Origin: a virus
Reading direction: 5' to 3' (one strand)
DNA length: 64,000 nucleotides
Virus record (IMG/VR): IMGVR_UViG_3300032315_001604
Location: 1 to 64,000 of that record
Shown here: positions 6,515-15,438 of the stretch, one piece after another
How the letters are laid out: each line of letters opens with the position of its first letter
Position numbering within the stretch: position 1 is the stretch's first letter
Position numbers and translations under genes: made by a program
The notes under the pieces: generated by a model
What the model was told of the DNA's origin: nothing
Database searches by the model: none
What the model saw: the letters and a program-made list of their open reading frames with translations, nothing else

Positions 6515-6724
6515 ATGATGACAGATTTGACATCAACATTATTTTCGGTTGGAATGTTTTCAGGCGCATCGGCCTTTTTTATAGGAACAATGACTGCTAC
6601 CAGTAGTTTTTTGTTCCTTTTTTTATTTATGTTCCTTTCGTCATTTTTAGGACTTGTGGCCTATCATGTTTTAGTGTATTATATTTGCAAACTTGCTGAA
6701 AAACTTAATCTTTTAGAAAAATGA
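6515..6724 (+). CDS. Two-pass membrane protein
   Basis: The 69-residue product has two hydrophobic stretches at roughly residues 9-30 and 32-57 and a short charged tail (AEKLNLLEK). Two adjacent ATG codons (6515, 6518) could start it. No family is recognised. Its stop overlaps the next start by 4 bases. Confidence 0.7.
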   Translation: MMTDLTSTLFSVGMFSGASAFFIGTMTATSSFLFLFLFMFLSSFLGLVAYHVLVYYICKLAEKLNLLEK

Positions 6725-6909
6725 TTTTTGACAGTCTGATTTTTAAAGAAAACGATTCTTTTTATATTGATGTTAGTGATGTTTCTGATATCTCAATTGA
6801 GATTAATGATCATATACGTTTTACACATGAAGGTAAAAAGTATCTTGGTAAAGTCAAAGTAGGAAAATACAGTTTTGATAAAATTTATAGTATAGAAATA
6901 CTAAAATAA
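6721..6909 (+). CDS. Small beta-rich protein of unknown function
   Basis: The 62-residue acidic protein (MIFDSLIFKENDSFYIDVSD...) has alternating hydrophobic residues and a central FTHEGKKYLGKVKVGKYSF turn-like segment. An OB or SH3-like small barrel is possible, but I cannot assign one. It overlaps the preceding gene by 4 bases. Confidence 0.65.
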   Translation: MIFDSLIFKENDSFYIDVSDVSDISIEINDHIRFTHEGKKYLGKVKVGKYSFDKIYSIEILK

Positions 6910-6910
6910 C

Positions 6911-6938
6911 TTGCTTTTTTCTTAGATTAATCTAAAAT
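6911..6938 (+). promoter_or_regulatory. Sigma70-like promoter for GMP reductase
   Basis: TTGCTT (6911-6916), a 16-base spacer and TAAAAT (6933-6938) lie 9 bases before ATG 6948. Confidence 0.7.
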
Positions 6939-6947
6939 AGAAAGCAT

Positions 6948-7889
6948 ATGAACAAAGAAATTGCTCTAAGTTATGATGATGTTTATCTTATTCCAGAATA
7001 TTCAGAGCTTGATACGAGAAAACACGCAGACACATCTTTAACTTTGGGTCAGTATAAATTCAATTTACCTGTTGTTCCTTCGAATATGAAAACGGTAATT
7101 GATGAAAAATGGTGTCGTTGGCTTTCAGATAATGATTATTTTTATATCATGCATCGATTTGATGCAATTACAGTTCCTTTTGTCAAAAGAGCAAATGAAG
7201 AAAATCATAAATATATCAGCATTAGCACTGGCGTAAATAAAGATTCTTTGGATGAATTGAATTTAATCAAAAGTGAAGGTTATAAAGTTGATTATATTAC
7301 AATTGATGTTGCTCATGGTCATCATTTAAAAGTAAAAACACGTATACAAGAAATTAGAAATTTATTTCCTGATGTTTTTATAATTGCTGGAAATGTTACA
7401 ACACCAGAAGGAATCAAAGATTTGGAATCTTGGGGAGCAGATGCTACAAGAGTTGGTATTGGACCTGGCAAGGCATGTACCACACGTTTCCAAACAGGAT
7501 TTCATGTGCCAATGTTTACAGCACTTCAAAAATGTGCAGAAGTAGCAAATACTCCTATTTTTGCAGATGGTGGTGTTCACCATTATGGTGATATTGCAAA
7601 AGCTTTGGTTGCAGGAGCAAGTTGGATTATGGCAGGTTCTCTTTTTGCTGCATGTAGCGACTCCCCTGCTATGACAGTAAATGGTAGAAAAGTATATTAT
7701 GGCTCTGCAAGTGCTTATAACAAAGGACATAATAACAATATCGAAGGAACAATTTTAGACTTGGAACCTCATTCATCTTTGGATGAAAGATTGAGAGAAA
7801 TTATGCAAGCATTACAGAGTTCAATTAGTTACTCAGGCGGTAAAAATTTAGATTCATTAAAAACTACAAAATATGTCATTACGTATTGA
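6948..7889 (+). CDS. guaC: GMP reductase
   Basis: The 313-residue protein has no CBS domains and matches the short GMP reductase of Gram-positive bacteria rather than IMP dehydrogenase. Visible motifs are IDVAHGH, IIAGNVTTPEG, the catalytic loop VGIGPGKACTTRFQTGF (Cys about residue 177), FADGGVHHYGDIAKAL and the C-terminal LQSSISYSGGKNLDSLKT. The reaction is NADPH-dependent GMP to IMP plus ammonia. With the adenylosuccinate synthetase at 29618 it forms a route from guanine to adenine nucleotides. It has its own promoter and overlaps the next gene by 17 bases. Confidence 0.88.
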   Translation: MNKEIALSYDDVYLIPEYSELDTRKHADTSLTLGQYKFNLPVVPSNMKTVIDEKWCRWLSDNDYFYIMHRFDAITVPFVKRANEENHKYISISTGVNKDSLDELNLIKSEGYKVDYITIDVAHGHHLKVKTRIQEIRNLFPDVFIIAGNVTTPEGIKDLESWGADATRVGIGPGKACTTRFQTGFHVPMFTALQKCAEVANTPIFADGGVHHYGDIAKALVAGASWIMAGSLFAACSDSPAMTVNGRKVYYGSASAYNKGHNNNIEGTILDLEPHSSLDERLREIMQALQSSISYSGGKNLDSLKTTKYVITY

Positions 7890-8076
7890 TAATCCTATTC
7901 TGCAAGAAGAATATCTTTATTTGGTAGAATTGCCAGAAAAAGATAAAGACGGAAAAACTATATTTGAAATTGCTCAATATAGAAAAAATAAATTTTGGTT
8001 TTTTGGATGGGAAGTTCCAGAAGTTCCAGAAAAATTTTTATCTTGGAAAGAATTAATTGTTGCAATTAAAGAATAG
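7873..8076 (+). CDS. Small protein downstream of GMP reductase
   Basis: The 67-residue product (MSLRIDNPILQEEYLYLVEL...) contains FWFFGWEVPEVPEKFLSWKE. No family is recognised. It overlaps the 3' end of guaC by 17 bases, so translation is probably coupled. Confidence 0.65.
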   Translation: MSLRIDNPILQEEYLYLVELPEKDKDGKTIFEIAQYRKNKFWFFGWEVPEVPEKFLSWKELIVAIKE

Positions 8077-8096
8077 GTTATTGATAAGTATTATCA

Positions 8097-8708
8097 ATGT
8101 CTTATACGTTATATAGCGATTTATCTGTAAGTCCTTCAAATTCTAATGTAGGATACAACAATTCTTGGTTACACGTACAGAACAATGCAAACAGAGAATT
8201 GTTTGCACAAGCATCTTATATCACAAATTTTGATGATTTAACTATTTCACTATCTGCTGGAAATGTTGATATTGGAGCAGTTGAAATCAAAGATTGGAAT
8301 TCAAATATAAGAGCAGATGTCACAACATCTGATGGATTAAATGCATTACGAGTATTGACTCAAGATTTAGAATCATCGGTTGATGATATCACGATTGGTG
8401 ATAAAAATGGCAATTTTGCTACTATCCAAATGCCTCAATCCGCATTGAGAGTTTATCCCGTTATCACTGCTGGTGGATTTACAAGATGTGAAACAAGAAC
8501 TTCTGGTAACCCAACTTTTGTACCATGCCAAATTTTAATATACAATAGCGCGAATACACATGTCTTTCCAGTATTAACTTTATCAAGTGGGTTATCGTGT
8601 CGAATACCGATTGGTAAAAATAGTGAAAATAACCATATTTTAACATTAAATTTGGAAGTGTCTGGTGTTAATGATTATGCAGGATGCGAAATCACATTCT
8701 TTGCTTAA
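8097..8708 (+). CDS. Virion structural protein, fibre cluster
   Basis: The 203-residue beta-rich protein carries NSWLHVQNNANRELFAQASY near the N-terminus and is then TN..DLTISLSAGN. The same module (NAWIPIS..RPLFAQASYLTN..DISVSLSASN) opens the protein at 9447, so the two are paralogous. It is probably a fibre-associated or decoration protein. ATAAGTA, a late-box variant, precedes the ATG. It starts the fibre cluster. Confidence 0.75.
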   Translation: MSYTLYSDLSVSPSNSNVGYNNSWLHVQNNANRELFAQASYITNFDDLTISLSAGNVDIGAVEIKDWNSNIRADVTTSDGLNALRVLTQDLESSVDDITIGDKNGNFATIQMPQSALRVYPVITAGGFTRCETRTSGNPTFVPCQILIYNSANTHVFPVLTLSSGLSCRIPIGKNSENNHILTLNLEVSGVNDYAGCEITFFA

Positions 8709-8710
8709 TT

Positions 8711-9376
8711 ATGATTCTCTGTTTATCAGATATTCATTTAGGAAGTCCGATATGTCAGGCAGAATTGACATTAAAAATATTAGAAGATTGCGAGTACGAT
8801 AAACTTATAATTTGTGGAGATATTTTAGATTCTTATAATATCCACAGGCTTTGTAAAAAACAATGGAAAGTTTTATCTGCATTGAGAAAAATTTCTAAAA
8901 CCAAAGAATGTATTTTTATTAAAGGAAATCACGATAAAAGTTTAGATACAATCAGTGCATTGCTAGGATTTGATTTTAAATTAGAACACATTGAAACAAT
9001 TGGTGGTAAAAAGTTTTACTTTGTTCATGGAGATAAATGGGATTATATAATTCAATTAAGACCATTCCTAACAGAAATAGCATCTGGAATTTATTATTTT
9101 TTACAAAAAATAGACAAGACCCAAAAGTTTACAAGAAAATTAAAAAAGAAAATTAAAACTTGGAGATCTTCTGCTGATAAAGTTATGGAAAGAGTAGCTA
9201 ATCACGGAAAATTTTTAGATTGTGATGTTGTTGTTTTTGGTCATACTCACATGCCAGAGCATAAAAACGTCAATGGAATAGAATGTGTTAATTTAGGTTC
9301 TCAGTGTGATCTACCAGTTACATACTGTAAAATAAGTAATAAAGGTAACATAACATTAAAAAGTTTGGATAAATAA
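8711..9376 (+). CDS. Calcineurin-like metallophosphoesterase, LpxH-like
   Basis: The 221-residue protein begins MILCLSDIHLGS and shows all five metal-site blocks: SDIHLG, CGDILD, KGNHDKS, VHGDKWD and GHTHMPEH. The IHLGS and VHGDKWD versions are typical of UDP-2,3-diacylglucosamine hydrolase-like enzymes of lipid A synthesis, though substrate identity is not proven. ATG 8711 is preferred over 8684 because it begins just before the first metal motif and avoids overlap. It is one of four phosphoesterases in this window. Confidence 0.85.
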   Translation: MILCLSDIHLGSPICQAELTLKILEDCEYDKLIICGDILDSYNIHRLCKKQWKVLSALRKISKTKECIFIKGNHDKSLDTISALLGFDFKLEHIETIGGKKFYFVHGDKWDYIIQLRPFLTEIASGIYYFLQKIDKTQKFTRKLKKKIKTWRSSADKVMERVANHGKFLDCDVVVFGHTHMPEHKNVNGIECVNLGSQCDLPVTYCKISNKGNITLKSLDK

Positions 9377-9434
9377 TACGAAAATTAATATTTTTTTTAA
9401 AAATAAAGATACAATAAAAAAGATATTTAAAAGA

Positions 9435-9440
9435 TAAATA
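9435..9440 (+). promoter_or_regulatory. Late-type promoter box
   Basis: TAAATA (in AGATAAATA) lies 6 bases before ATG 9447. Confidence 0.55.
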
Positions 9441-9446
9441 TTGTTG

Positions 9447-9878
9447 ATGGCCACACTCACACCAACTTTAACTTCAGTAGTTCCAAATCCAAATGTTGCT
9501 TATTGTAATGCATGGATTCCAATATCTAATGACGCTGGTAGGCCGCTTTTTGCCCAAGCATCGTATTTAACAAATGCCTCTGATATTTCTGTTTCTTTAT
9601 CTGCTAGTAATTTAAATATAAATTTAGCAGATGTTGAAAATTTAATTGCAACAACAAATACTCTTGTCGGTGTTCTTACCGCTACATCAAACCGTATTAA
9701 CGGTTTTGTAATTCCTAATTATAACAGAATCGCAAATACCTATTATGGGACTTCAAACAATTTATCTAAGGTAGATTATAAGTTTAATAGTACTATAGTA
9801 GCTTCTTTATCATTTACATATACGACACCTACTTCTGCTGATGGTGCTTTACTTGCTGAAGTAATAAAGACTCTCTAA
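9447..9878 (+). CDS. Virion structural protein paralogous to 8097
   Basis: The 143-residue protein opens MATLTPTLTSVVPNPNVAYC and then repeats the LFAQASY..TN module of 8097. The middle part (LADVENLIATTNTLVGVLTA) is probably helical. It is likely fibre-associated. ATG 9447 is chosen over the TTG codons at 9441 and 9444 because it follows the late-type box at the usual spacing. Confidence 0.7.
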   Translation: MATLTPTLTSVVPNPNVAYCNAWIPISNDAGRPLFAQASYLTNASDISVSLSASNLNINLADVENLIATTNTLVGVLTATSNRINGFVIPNYNRIANTYYGTSNNLSKVDYKFNSTIVASLSFTYTTPTSADGALLAEVIKTL

Positions 9879-9882
9879 ATTT

Positions 9883-11028
9883 ATGCCCTATACCTTTAAT
9901 CCGTTTACTGGTGGATTAGATGGAGCAGGTGCAGGTGGGCTTGCAGATGCTCCTTCTGATGGAGTTCTTCGTGCTCGAAAGAACGGATCTTGGTCTACTA
10001 TTGATGCAGCAGATATTCCCAGCTTACCTGCTAATGGTCTTGATATGACTTTAATAGAAGCAACAGATGGCTTGTATGGATACATAGGAGATATAGGAGT
10101 TAATCAGTTTGTTGGGGATACCTCTTTAACGGGTTTGTATCTGGGAAATAGTGTTACAAGTATTGGAAATCAGGCTTTTTATGAGTGCTCTGGTCTTATT
10201 GGTTCTTTAACTATACCAAATAGTGTTACTAGTATTGGTAGTCTGGCTTTTCAAAGTTGCTCTGGTTTTACTGGTTCTTTAACTATTCCAAATAGTGTTA
10301 CAAGTATTGGTAGTAGTGCTTTCTATAATTGCTCTGGTTTTACAGGCTCCTTAACTATCCCTAATAGTGTTACTAGTATTGGTAGTCTGGCTTTTTATGA
10401 TTGCAGTGGTTTCACAGGTTCTTTGACTATAGGAACTAGTGTTTCAAGTATTAATGATGGTGCTTTTGAAAGTTGCAATGGGTTTACAGGCTCCCTCACC
10501 ATTCCGGGAACAGCTTCAATCGGAAGCTTTGCGTTTTATGCTTGCAGCTTTAATGGCTTAAATGTAACTGGAACTTCTATAAATTCTAATGCTTTTGAAT
10601 ATAATAAAACAAATGCTTTTGGATCATTGAATATTGCTAATACCATTACAAGTATTGGAAATCAGGCTTTTTATGAGTGCTCTGGTCTTATTGGTTCTTT
10701 AACTATACCAAATAGCATTACAAGTATTGGTAGTTATGCTTTTGATAGTTGCTCTGGTTTTACTGGTTCTTTAACTATACCAAATAGCATTACAAGTATC
10801 GGAGGTAGTGCTTTTAGAAATTGCTTTAACTTAACAAATGCTTATTTGAATCAGCCCTTGTCTGCAATAGGTTCCAATGCTTTTCAAAATTCAGGTCTTA
10901 CCACAATTCACCTTCAACCATCCCCCAACACTCCTGCGGGTTGGACCATAGGTTCTGGGCAAACAATACGTGGTAAATCTGGAATTACCGTGGTAGCAAA
11001 TTGGACAACCCATCCTAATCCTCCGTAA
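9883..11028 (+). CDS. BspA-type leucine-rich-repeat tail fibre protein 1
   Basis: The 381-residue protein begins MPYTFNPFTGGLD, a short opening also found at 11037 and 13564 and probably the virion attachment end. About residues 80-335 are BspA-type (LRR_5) repeats with unit IPNSVTSIGSxAFxxCSGFTGSLT, about 23 residues long. The C-terminal cap contains NAYLNQPLSAIGSNAF and PSPNTPAGWTIGSGQTIRG. LRR_5 proteins bind glycans or proteins at surfaces, so a receptor-binding role is likely. Nearly identical DNA units invite recombination. Confidence 0.85.
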   Translation: MPYTFNPFTGGLDGAGAGGLADAPSDGVLRARKNGSWSTIDAADIPSLPANGLDMTLIEATDGLYGYIGDIGVNQFVGDTSLTGLYLGNSVTSIGNQAFYECSGLIGSLTIPNSVTSIGSLAFQSCSGFTGSLTIPNSVTSIGSSAFYNCSGFTGSLTIPNSVTSIGSLAFYDCSGFTGSLTIGTSVSSINDGAFESCNGFTGSLTIPGTASIGSFAFYACSFNGLNVTGTSINSNAFEYNKTNAFGSLNIANTITSIGNQAFYECSGLIGSLTIPNSITSIGSYAFDSCSGFTGSLTIPNSITSIGGSAFRNCFNLTNAYLNQPLSAIGSNAFQNSGLTTIHLQPSPNTPAGWTIGSGQTIRGKSGITVVANWTTHPNPP

Positions 11029-11031
11029 ATA
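11026..11031 (+). promoter_or_regulatory. Late-type promoter box
   Basis: TAAATA overlaps the stop of the previous gene and lies 5 bases before ATG 11037. Confidence 0.5.
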
Positions 11032-11036
11032 ATATT

Positions 11037-12260
11037 ATGCCATACAAATTTAATCCATTTACAGGTAGTTTAGATACAGCAGGTTCAGGAGGTATTCCAG
11101 AAGCTCCTGCTGATGGCAATCTCTATGACAGAAAGAGTGGTCAATGGGTTCAACCTGAAGCATCAGATGTTACAGACTTTCCTACAAATTTTGCAGACCA
11201 TACTTTTATTACCACTAATGATGATCCCAGTAAAGTTATCATGACTTATGGAAGTATTGGTAGTAGTGCTTATAATTATAGAACAGATTTAACAGGTCTT
11301 TATTTAGGAAGCTCTGTAACAAGTATTGGAAGTAATGCTTTTCAAGGTTGCGGTGGTTTTACTGGTTCTTTAACCATACCAAATAGTGTTACAAGTATTG
11401 GTAGTGATGCTTTTAGAAGTTGCTCTGGATTTACTGGTTCTTTAACCATAGGAAGCGGTGTTACAAGTATTGGTAGTTCTGCTTTTTATCAAACTAGTTT
11501 AACAGGATCTTTAACCATTCCCAATAATGTTACAAGTATTGGAAGTTATGCATTTTATCAAAATGAAGGTTTTACAGGTACATTGACTTTATCAAATAGC
11601 CTGACAAGTATTCAACAGTCAACTTTTAAGAGTTCTAGTTTTACAGGCTCTTTGACTATACCTAATAGTGTAACAAGTATTAATGATGGTGCTTTCTATA
11701 GTTGCACTGGCTTTACTGGTTCTTTAACTATTCCAAATAGCGTTACAAATATTGGTAATCAGGCTTTTGCTTATTGCACTGGCTTTACTGATTCTTTAAC
11801 TCTTGGTAATACCATTACAAGTATTGGAAGTCAGGCTTTTTATGAGTGCGACTTTTCAGGTTCTCTAATTATTCCGAATAGTGTTACAACTATTGGAAGT
11901 CAGGCTTTTTATGACTGCAACTTTTCAGGTTCTCTAATTATTCCGAATAGTGTTACAACTATTGGGAGTTATGCTTTTGCTTATTGCTACGGTATTGGAA
12001 GTTCTCTAACTATTCCAAATAGTGCTACGAGTATTGGTGATCGTGCTTTTCTTGCATGTGAAAGCGTAATAGATGCTTATTTGAATCAGCCTCTGTCTGC
12101 ATTTAATAATACTTTTCAAGCCTCAAATCTTACTACAGTTCACCTCAGACCATCTCCTAATACTCCTGCGGGTTGGACTATAGGTTCAGAGCAAACAATA
12201 GTCGGGCAAGACGATGTTAATGTAGTGGCAGATTGGACAACATATCCAAATCCCCCTTGA
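11037..12260 (+). CDS. BspA-type leucine-rich-repeat tail fibre protein 2
   Basis: The 407-residue paralogue of 9883 shares the MPYKFNPFTGSLD opening and the PSPNTPAGWTIGSEQTI cap. LRR_5 units run from about residue 85 to 360, with two adjacent near-duplicate units (SGSLIIPNSVTTIGSQAFYD type) that suggest recent expansion. Variable positions fall at fixed points of each unit, which fits a variable binding face on a conserved solenoid. It probably forms or decorates a tail fibre. Confidence 0.85.
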   Translation: MPYKFNPFTGSLDTAGSGGIPEAPADGNLYDRKSGQWVQPEASDVTDFPTNFADHTFITTNDDPSKVIMTYGSIGSSAYNYRTDLTGLYLGSSVTSIGSNAFQGCGGFTGSLTIPNSVTSIGSDAFRSCSGFTGSLTIGSGVTSIGSSAFYQTSLTGSLTIPNNVTSIGSYAFYQNEGFTGTLTLSNSLTSIQQSTFKSSSFTGSLTIPNSVTSINDGAFYSCTGFTGSLTIPNSVTNIGNQAFAYCTGFTDSLTLGNTITSIGSQAFYECDFSGSLIIPNSVTTIGSQAFYDCNFSGSLIIPNSVTTIGSYAFAYCYGIGSSLTIPNSATSIGDRAFLACESVIDAYLNQPLSAFNNTFQASNLTTVHLRPSPNTPAGWTIGSEQTIVGQDDVNVVADWTTYPNPP

Positions 12261-12290
12261 TTTATTTCTCCCAAGATATAAAATAATAAT

Positions 12291-13088
12291 ATGTCTAAAA
12301 CAGTTCATTTTGTATCAGGTCTTCCAAGAGCCACTAGCACTCTTCTCTGCAACCTATTAGCACAGAACCCAAGAGTTCATGCAACAGCAACATCCCCTTT
12401 GCATGAGATTGGTTATATTGCAAGGAAAGTATTTCAAACTGAAGAAGCAAAAGCGATTGGTGGTGATGTGCTTGAGACTATGTTTAAGGATTATGTCAAA
12501 GGTGGGGTCGAAAATGCTTTTAATTCATTGACAGATAGACCTGTTGTAGCCGATAAATGCAGATCATATATTGGTCACTTGGATATGATCTTTCAAATCT
12601 TTCCTGATGCTAAAGTTCTTGTTCCAGTAAGAGATGTAAGAGGCATTCTTTGCTCCATGGAAAAAATCAGAAGAAAGCATCCAGCACCTTTTAATGGCTT
12701 CGAAGAACAAAATCCAGCTAACTTTACTACAATTGAAAAAAGAGCGCAGGGATGGCTTCAACATCCACCTGTTGGCATTGCTATTGAAAGATTGTTTGAA
12801 GCAACAGCAAGATTTAAAGACAAGCTTCACTTTGTTCATTCAGAAGACTTAACATCAAACCCTAAAGAAACTATGCAAAAGGTTTGGGAATATCTTGAAG
12901 AAGATTTCGATAAACATGACTTTAATAATGTAGAACAATATACTAAAGAAGTAGAAGTGGGTTGGCCTTATGGTGATCATTCTATTAGACCTCAAATTAA
13001 ACCATTACCTATGGATTATGATAAGATTCTTGGAAAACAGCTATCAGATGCTATAAAGCAGAAGTTTGCTTGGATAAATAATTTATAA
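12291..13088 (+). CDS. Sulfotransferase family protein
   Basis: The 265-residue protein opens MSKTVHFVSGLPRATSTLLC, a PAPS-binding 5'-phosphosulfate loop, and has KVLVPVRDVRGILCSM, the 3'-phosphate-binding segment. Both are hallmarks of PAPS-dependent sulfotransferases. It sits between fibre genes and overlaps the next start (TAATG), so sulfation of fibre proteins or of a host surface glycan is a reasonable inference, not shown. It is full length for a minimal sulfotransferase domain. Confidence 0.85.
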   Translation: MSKTVHFVSGLPRATSTLLCNLLAQNPRVHATATSPLHEIGYIARKVFQTEEAKAIGGDVLETMFKDYVKGGVENAFNSLTDRPVVADKCRSYIGHLDMIFQIFPDAKVLVPVRDVRGILCSMEKIRRKHPAPFNGFEEQNPANFTTIEKRAQGWLQHPPVGIAIERLFEATARFKDKLHFVHSEDLTSNPKETMQKVWEYLEEDFDKHDFNNVEQYTKEVEVGWPYGDHSIRPQIKPLPMDYDKILGKQLSDAIKQKFAWINNL

Positions 13089-13555
13089 TGAAATACGCAA
13101 TATTAGGACCAAGAAAAGCAGTTAATAGAATCTCTGATACAGAACCACAAACATTATCAAGTTTAAGTGCTACTGTTGTAGAGTTTACAGATGAACAAGC
13201 ACATACTGTATTAGCAGGTTTATCAGCAACACCATCAACTCGTTATTTTTATCTCAGCGGAAATTTAATTACATTTAAAGATAAGTTTGAACAAGATAGA
13301 TCAACTCCTACATTAACCCAAGAACAGACCATCAAAAGAGGTGAAATGTTTGTTCAGAATAAAGGATTTTCAGCACAGAGGCTTGTTACATTAATGGACA
13401 AGTTGATTCAAGTTAAAGAAGCTAATGCTTTAGCTTCAAACCCAAAGCTTGTTGCTGTATATCAATGGCTCCAAGAAGTAAAAGCGAAAGCGATTGCTAC
13501 GCAAATTAATTTTTCAGAACCACCTTATACATTCGAAGAAGTCATAACCGAATAA
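13088..13555 (+). CDS. Fibre-cluster protein, possible assembly chaperone
   Basis: The 155-residue protein (MKYAILGPRKAVNRISDTEP...) has a beta-rich first half and a helical second half (QRLVTLMDKLIQVKEANALA). Proteins of this size placed beside fibres often act in fibre assembly, but I do not recognise a defined family. It overlaps the sulfotransferase stop by one base, so the two are co-translated. Confidence 0.6.
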   Translation: MKYAILGPRKAVNRISDTEPQTLSSLSATVVEFTDEQAHTVLAGLSATPSTRYFYLSGNLITFKDKFEQDRSTPTLTQEQTIKRGEMFVQNKGFSAQRLVTLMDKLIQVKEANALASNPKLVAVYQWLQEVKAKAIATQINFSEPPYTFEEVITE

Positions 13556-13563
13556 GTATTTAC

Positions 13564-15342
13564 ATGGCCTATTCCTTCAATCCGTTTACAGGTAGTTTAG
13601 ATGATTCTGGAGGAACATCTGGTATTGTAGATGCACCTTCTGATGGAGGCTTGTATGGTCGGGGAACTTTTGATACTAGTGGAGTCTCCTTACTGCTTCA
13701 CATGGATGGATCATCTGGATCTCAAAACTTCATTGACAGTTCTTTAAATAATTTCACAGTAACTAATAATGGAGGTGCTCAAATTGATACAGCATTCAAG
13801 AAGTTTGGAACAGGTTCTAGTTATTTTAATTATGGTGACAGTACATATTTGCAAACTGAGTCTTCTTCGGAATTTGGTTTGGGTACTGGGAATTTTACTG
13901 TTGAAATGTGGCTATACAAAGATACTGCAATATTAAACTTTAATGGGTTTTTTTGCATAAATCAGTACAATAATAATGGTATTTTAATTAGAATACAGTC
14001 AGCTTTTGATTCTCTTTATGTTGGTGGAGAAACTTATAATTGGGATCCTAGCACCAACTTTCCATTAAATCAATGGAATCATTTTGCCCTAGTAAGAAAT
14101 AATGGAGTAATAAAAATTTATATTAATGGCATTGCAGTTTTTACTGCAAATAATAATAATAACAATTTAGGATCTACAGGCATAGTCACTGTTGGTGCAA
14201 GTTCTCACAATTATAATGAAGGGTTTGGTGGTTATATTGATGAAGTAAGAGTTGCCAAAGGTGTTGCAAGATACATGGCAAACTTTGATGTGCCTACTGT
14301 GCCTTTTTCTAATCCTGCATATCCTGCTCCAAGTTGGAGTAATCACACCAAGGAAGACATACTCAACAATGAATCTGGTCCTCCTTTAACTCTCCTTATC
14401 AATTCTGATAATACTATTACAGGGGTTTATGGAAGTATTGGTTATCAGGCATATACTGGCCAAGATCAATTGTTAGGATTACAAATAGGTACAAGTGTTA
14501 TAACTGTTGGTAGTGGAGCCTTTGAGTATTGCTCTGGTCTTACTGGCTCTTTAACTATACCAAATAGTGTTACAGATATTGGTAATGGAGCTTTTGGTGG
14601 TTGCACTGGTTTTACAGGTTCTTTAACAATACCAAATAGTGTTACAAATATTGGTAGTTTTGCTTTTTATCAATGCTCTGGTTTTACAGGTTCTTTAACT
14701 ATTCCTAATTCTGTTACGAGTATTGGTAATAATGCTTTTAGAAATTGCAACGGATTTACAAATTCTTTAGCCATACCAAATAGTGTTACAAGTATTGGTA
14801 GTGATGCTTTTATAGATTGCTCTGGTTTTACAGGCTCCTTAACTATCCCTAATAGTGTTACTAGTATTGGTAGTCTGGCTTTTGAAAATTGTACTGGCCT
14901 AACAAACGCTTATTTAAATCAGCCACTATCTGCGGTTGGATCTAATGCTTTCATTAGTTCAGGACTCACTACAATTCACCTTCAACCATCCCCCAACACT
15001 CCTGCGGGTTGGACCATAGGTTCTGGGCAAACAATACGTGGTAAATCTGGAATTACTGTAGTAGCTGATTGGACTGAATATCCAGTTGGTACTTGCAATG
15101 ATGCAACTGCACAAGTTCTTATGACAGGTTGGGTTTATGGAGATAGAACATTATCCCCAATTGGATATTTTCCGTTTGGAGGAGAAACCTATGTTTATGG
15201 GGATGAAGTTGTAAGATATGTAGATGGTGTTTGGATCTATGAAAACAGTGGATTAGAAATAACAAGGGCTTATGGTTATGTGGGACGCCCTTGGCTGGCT
15301 ACTTGGGATTCTCCTTTTACATCAAGTAAAATATGTCCATAA
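13564..15342 (+). CDS. Tail fibre protein with LamG-like domain and LRR repeats
   Basis: The 592-residue protein begins MAYSFNPFTGSLDDSGG. Residues about 36-225 form a concanavalin/LamG-type jelly roll (SLLLHMDGSSGSQNF, GTGNFTVEMWLY, GYIDEVRVAKGVARY). Residues about 285-450 are LRR_5 repeats, and the PSPNTPAGWTIGSGQTIRG cap follows, here extended by about 90 residues. The DNA of the cap (14960-15075) is almost identical to 10888-11005 in fibre 1, evidence of gene conversion or recent duplication. Two carbohydrate-binding-type domains in one protein support a receptor-binding role. Confidence 0.85.
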   Translation: MAYSFNPFTGSLDDSGGTSGIVDAPSDGGLYGRGTFDTSGVSLLLHMDGSSGSQNFIDSSLNNFTVTNNGGAQIDTAFKKFGTGSSYFNYGDSTYLQTESSSEFGLGTGNFTVEMWLYKDTAILNFNGFFCINQYNNNGILIRIQSAFDSLYVGGETYNWDPSTNFPLNQWNHFALVRNNGVIKIYINGIAVFTANNNNNNLGSTGIVTVGASSHNYNEGFGGYIDEVRVAKGVARYMANFDVPTVPFSNPAYPAPSWSNHTKEDILNNESGPPLTLLINSDNTITGVYGSIGYQAYTGQDQLLGLQIGTSVITVGSGAFEYCSGLTGSLTIPNSVTDIGNGAFGGCTGFTGSLTIPNSVTNIGSFAFYQCSGFTGSLTIPNSVTSIGNNAFRNCNGFTNSLAIPNSVTSIGSDAFIDCSGFTGSLTIPNSVTSIGSLAFENCTGLTNAYLNQPLSAVGSNAFISSGLTTIHLQPSPNTPAGWTIGSGQTIRGKSGITVVADWTEYPVGTCNDATAQVLMTGWVYGDRTLSPIGYFPFGGETYVYGDEVVRYVDGVWIYENSGLEITRAYGYVGRPWLATWDSPFTSSKICP

Positions 15343-15438
15343 GATTAAAGGATTTGGTGTAAATGTATTATCAAATAGCAGGGGAACTGTTAATGTAATT
15401 TTTTAATTCTAAAAAATTCGGATAAGTAATAAACGATT

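Noticed and set aside
6948-7889. IMP dehydrogenase (GuaB)
   Set aside because: No CBS domains, and the C-terminal LQSSISYSGG segment is of the GMP reductase type.
9883-15342. Regular short repeats that might suggest a CRISPR array
   Set aside because: The repeats are coding LRR units in frame, of unequal spacing and without repeat-spacer structure.
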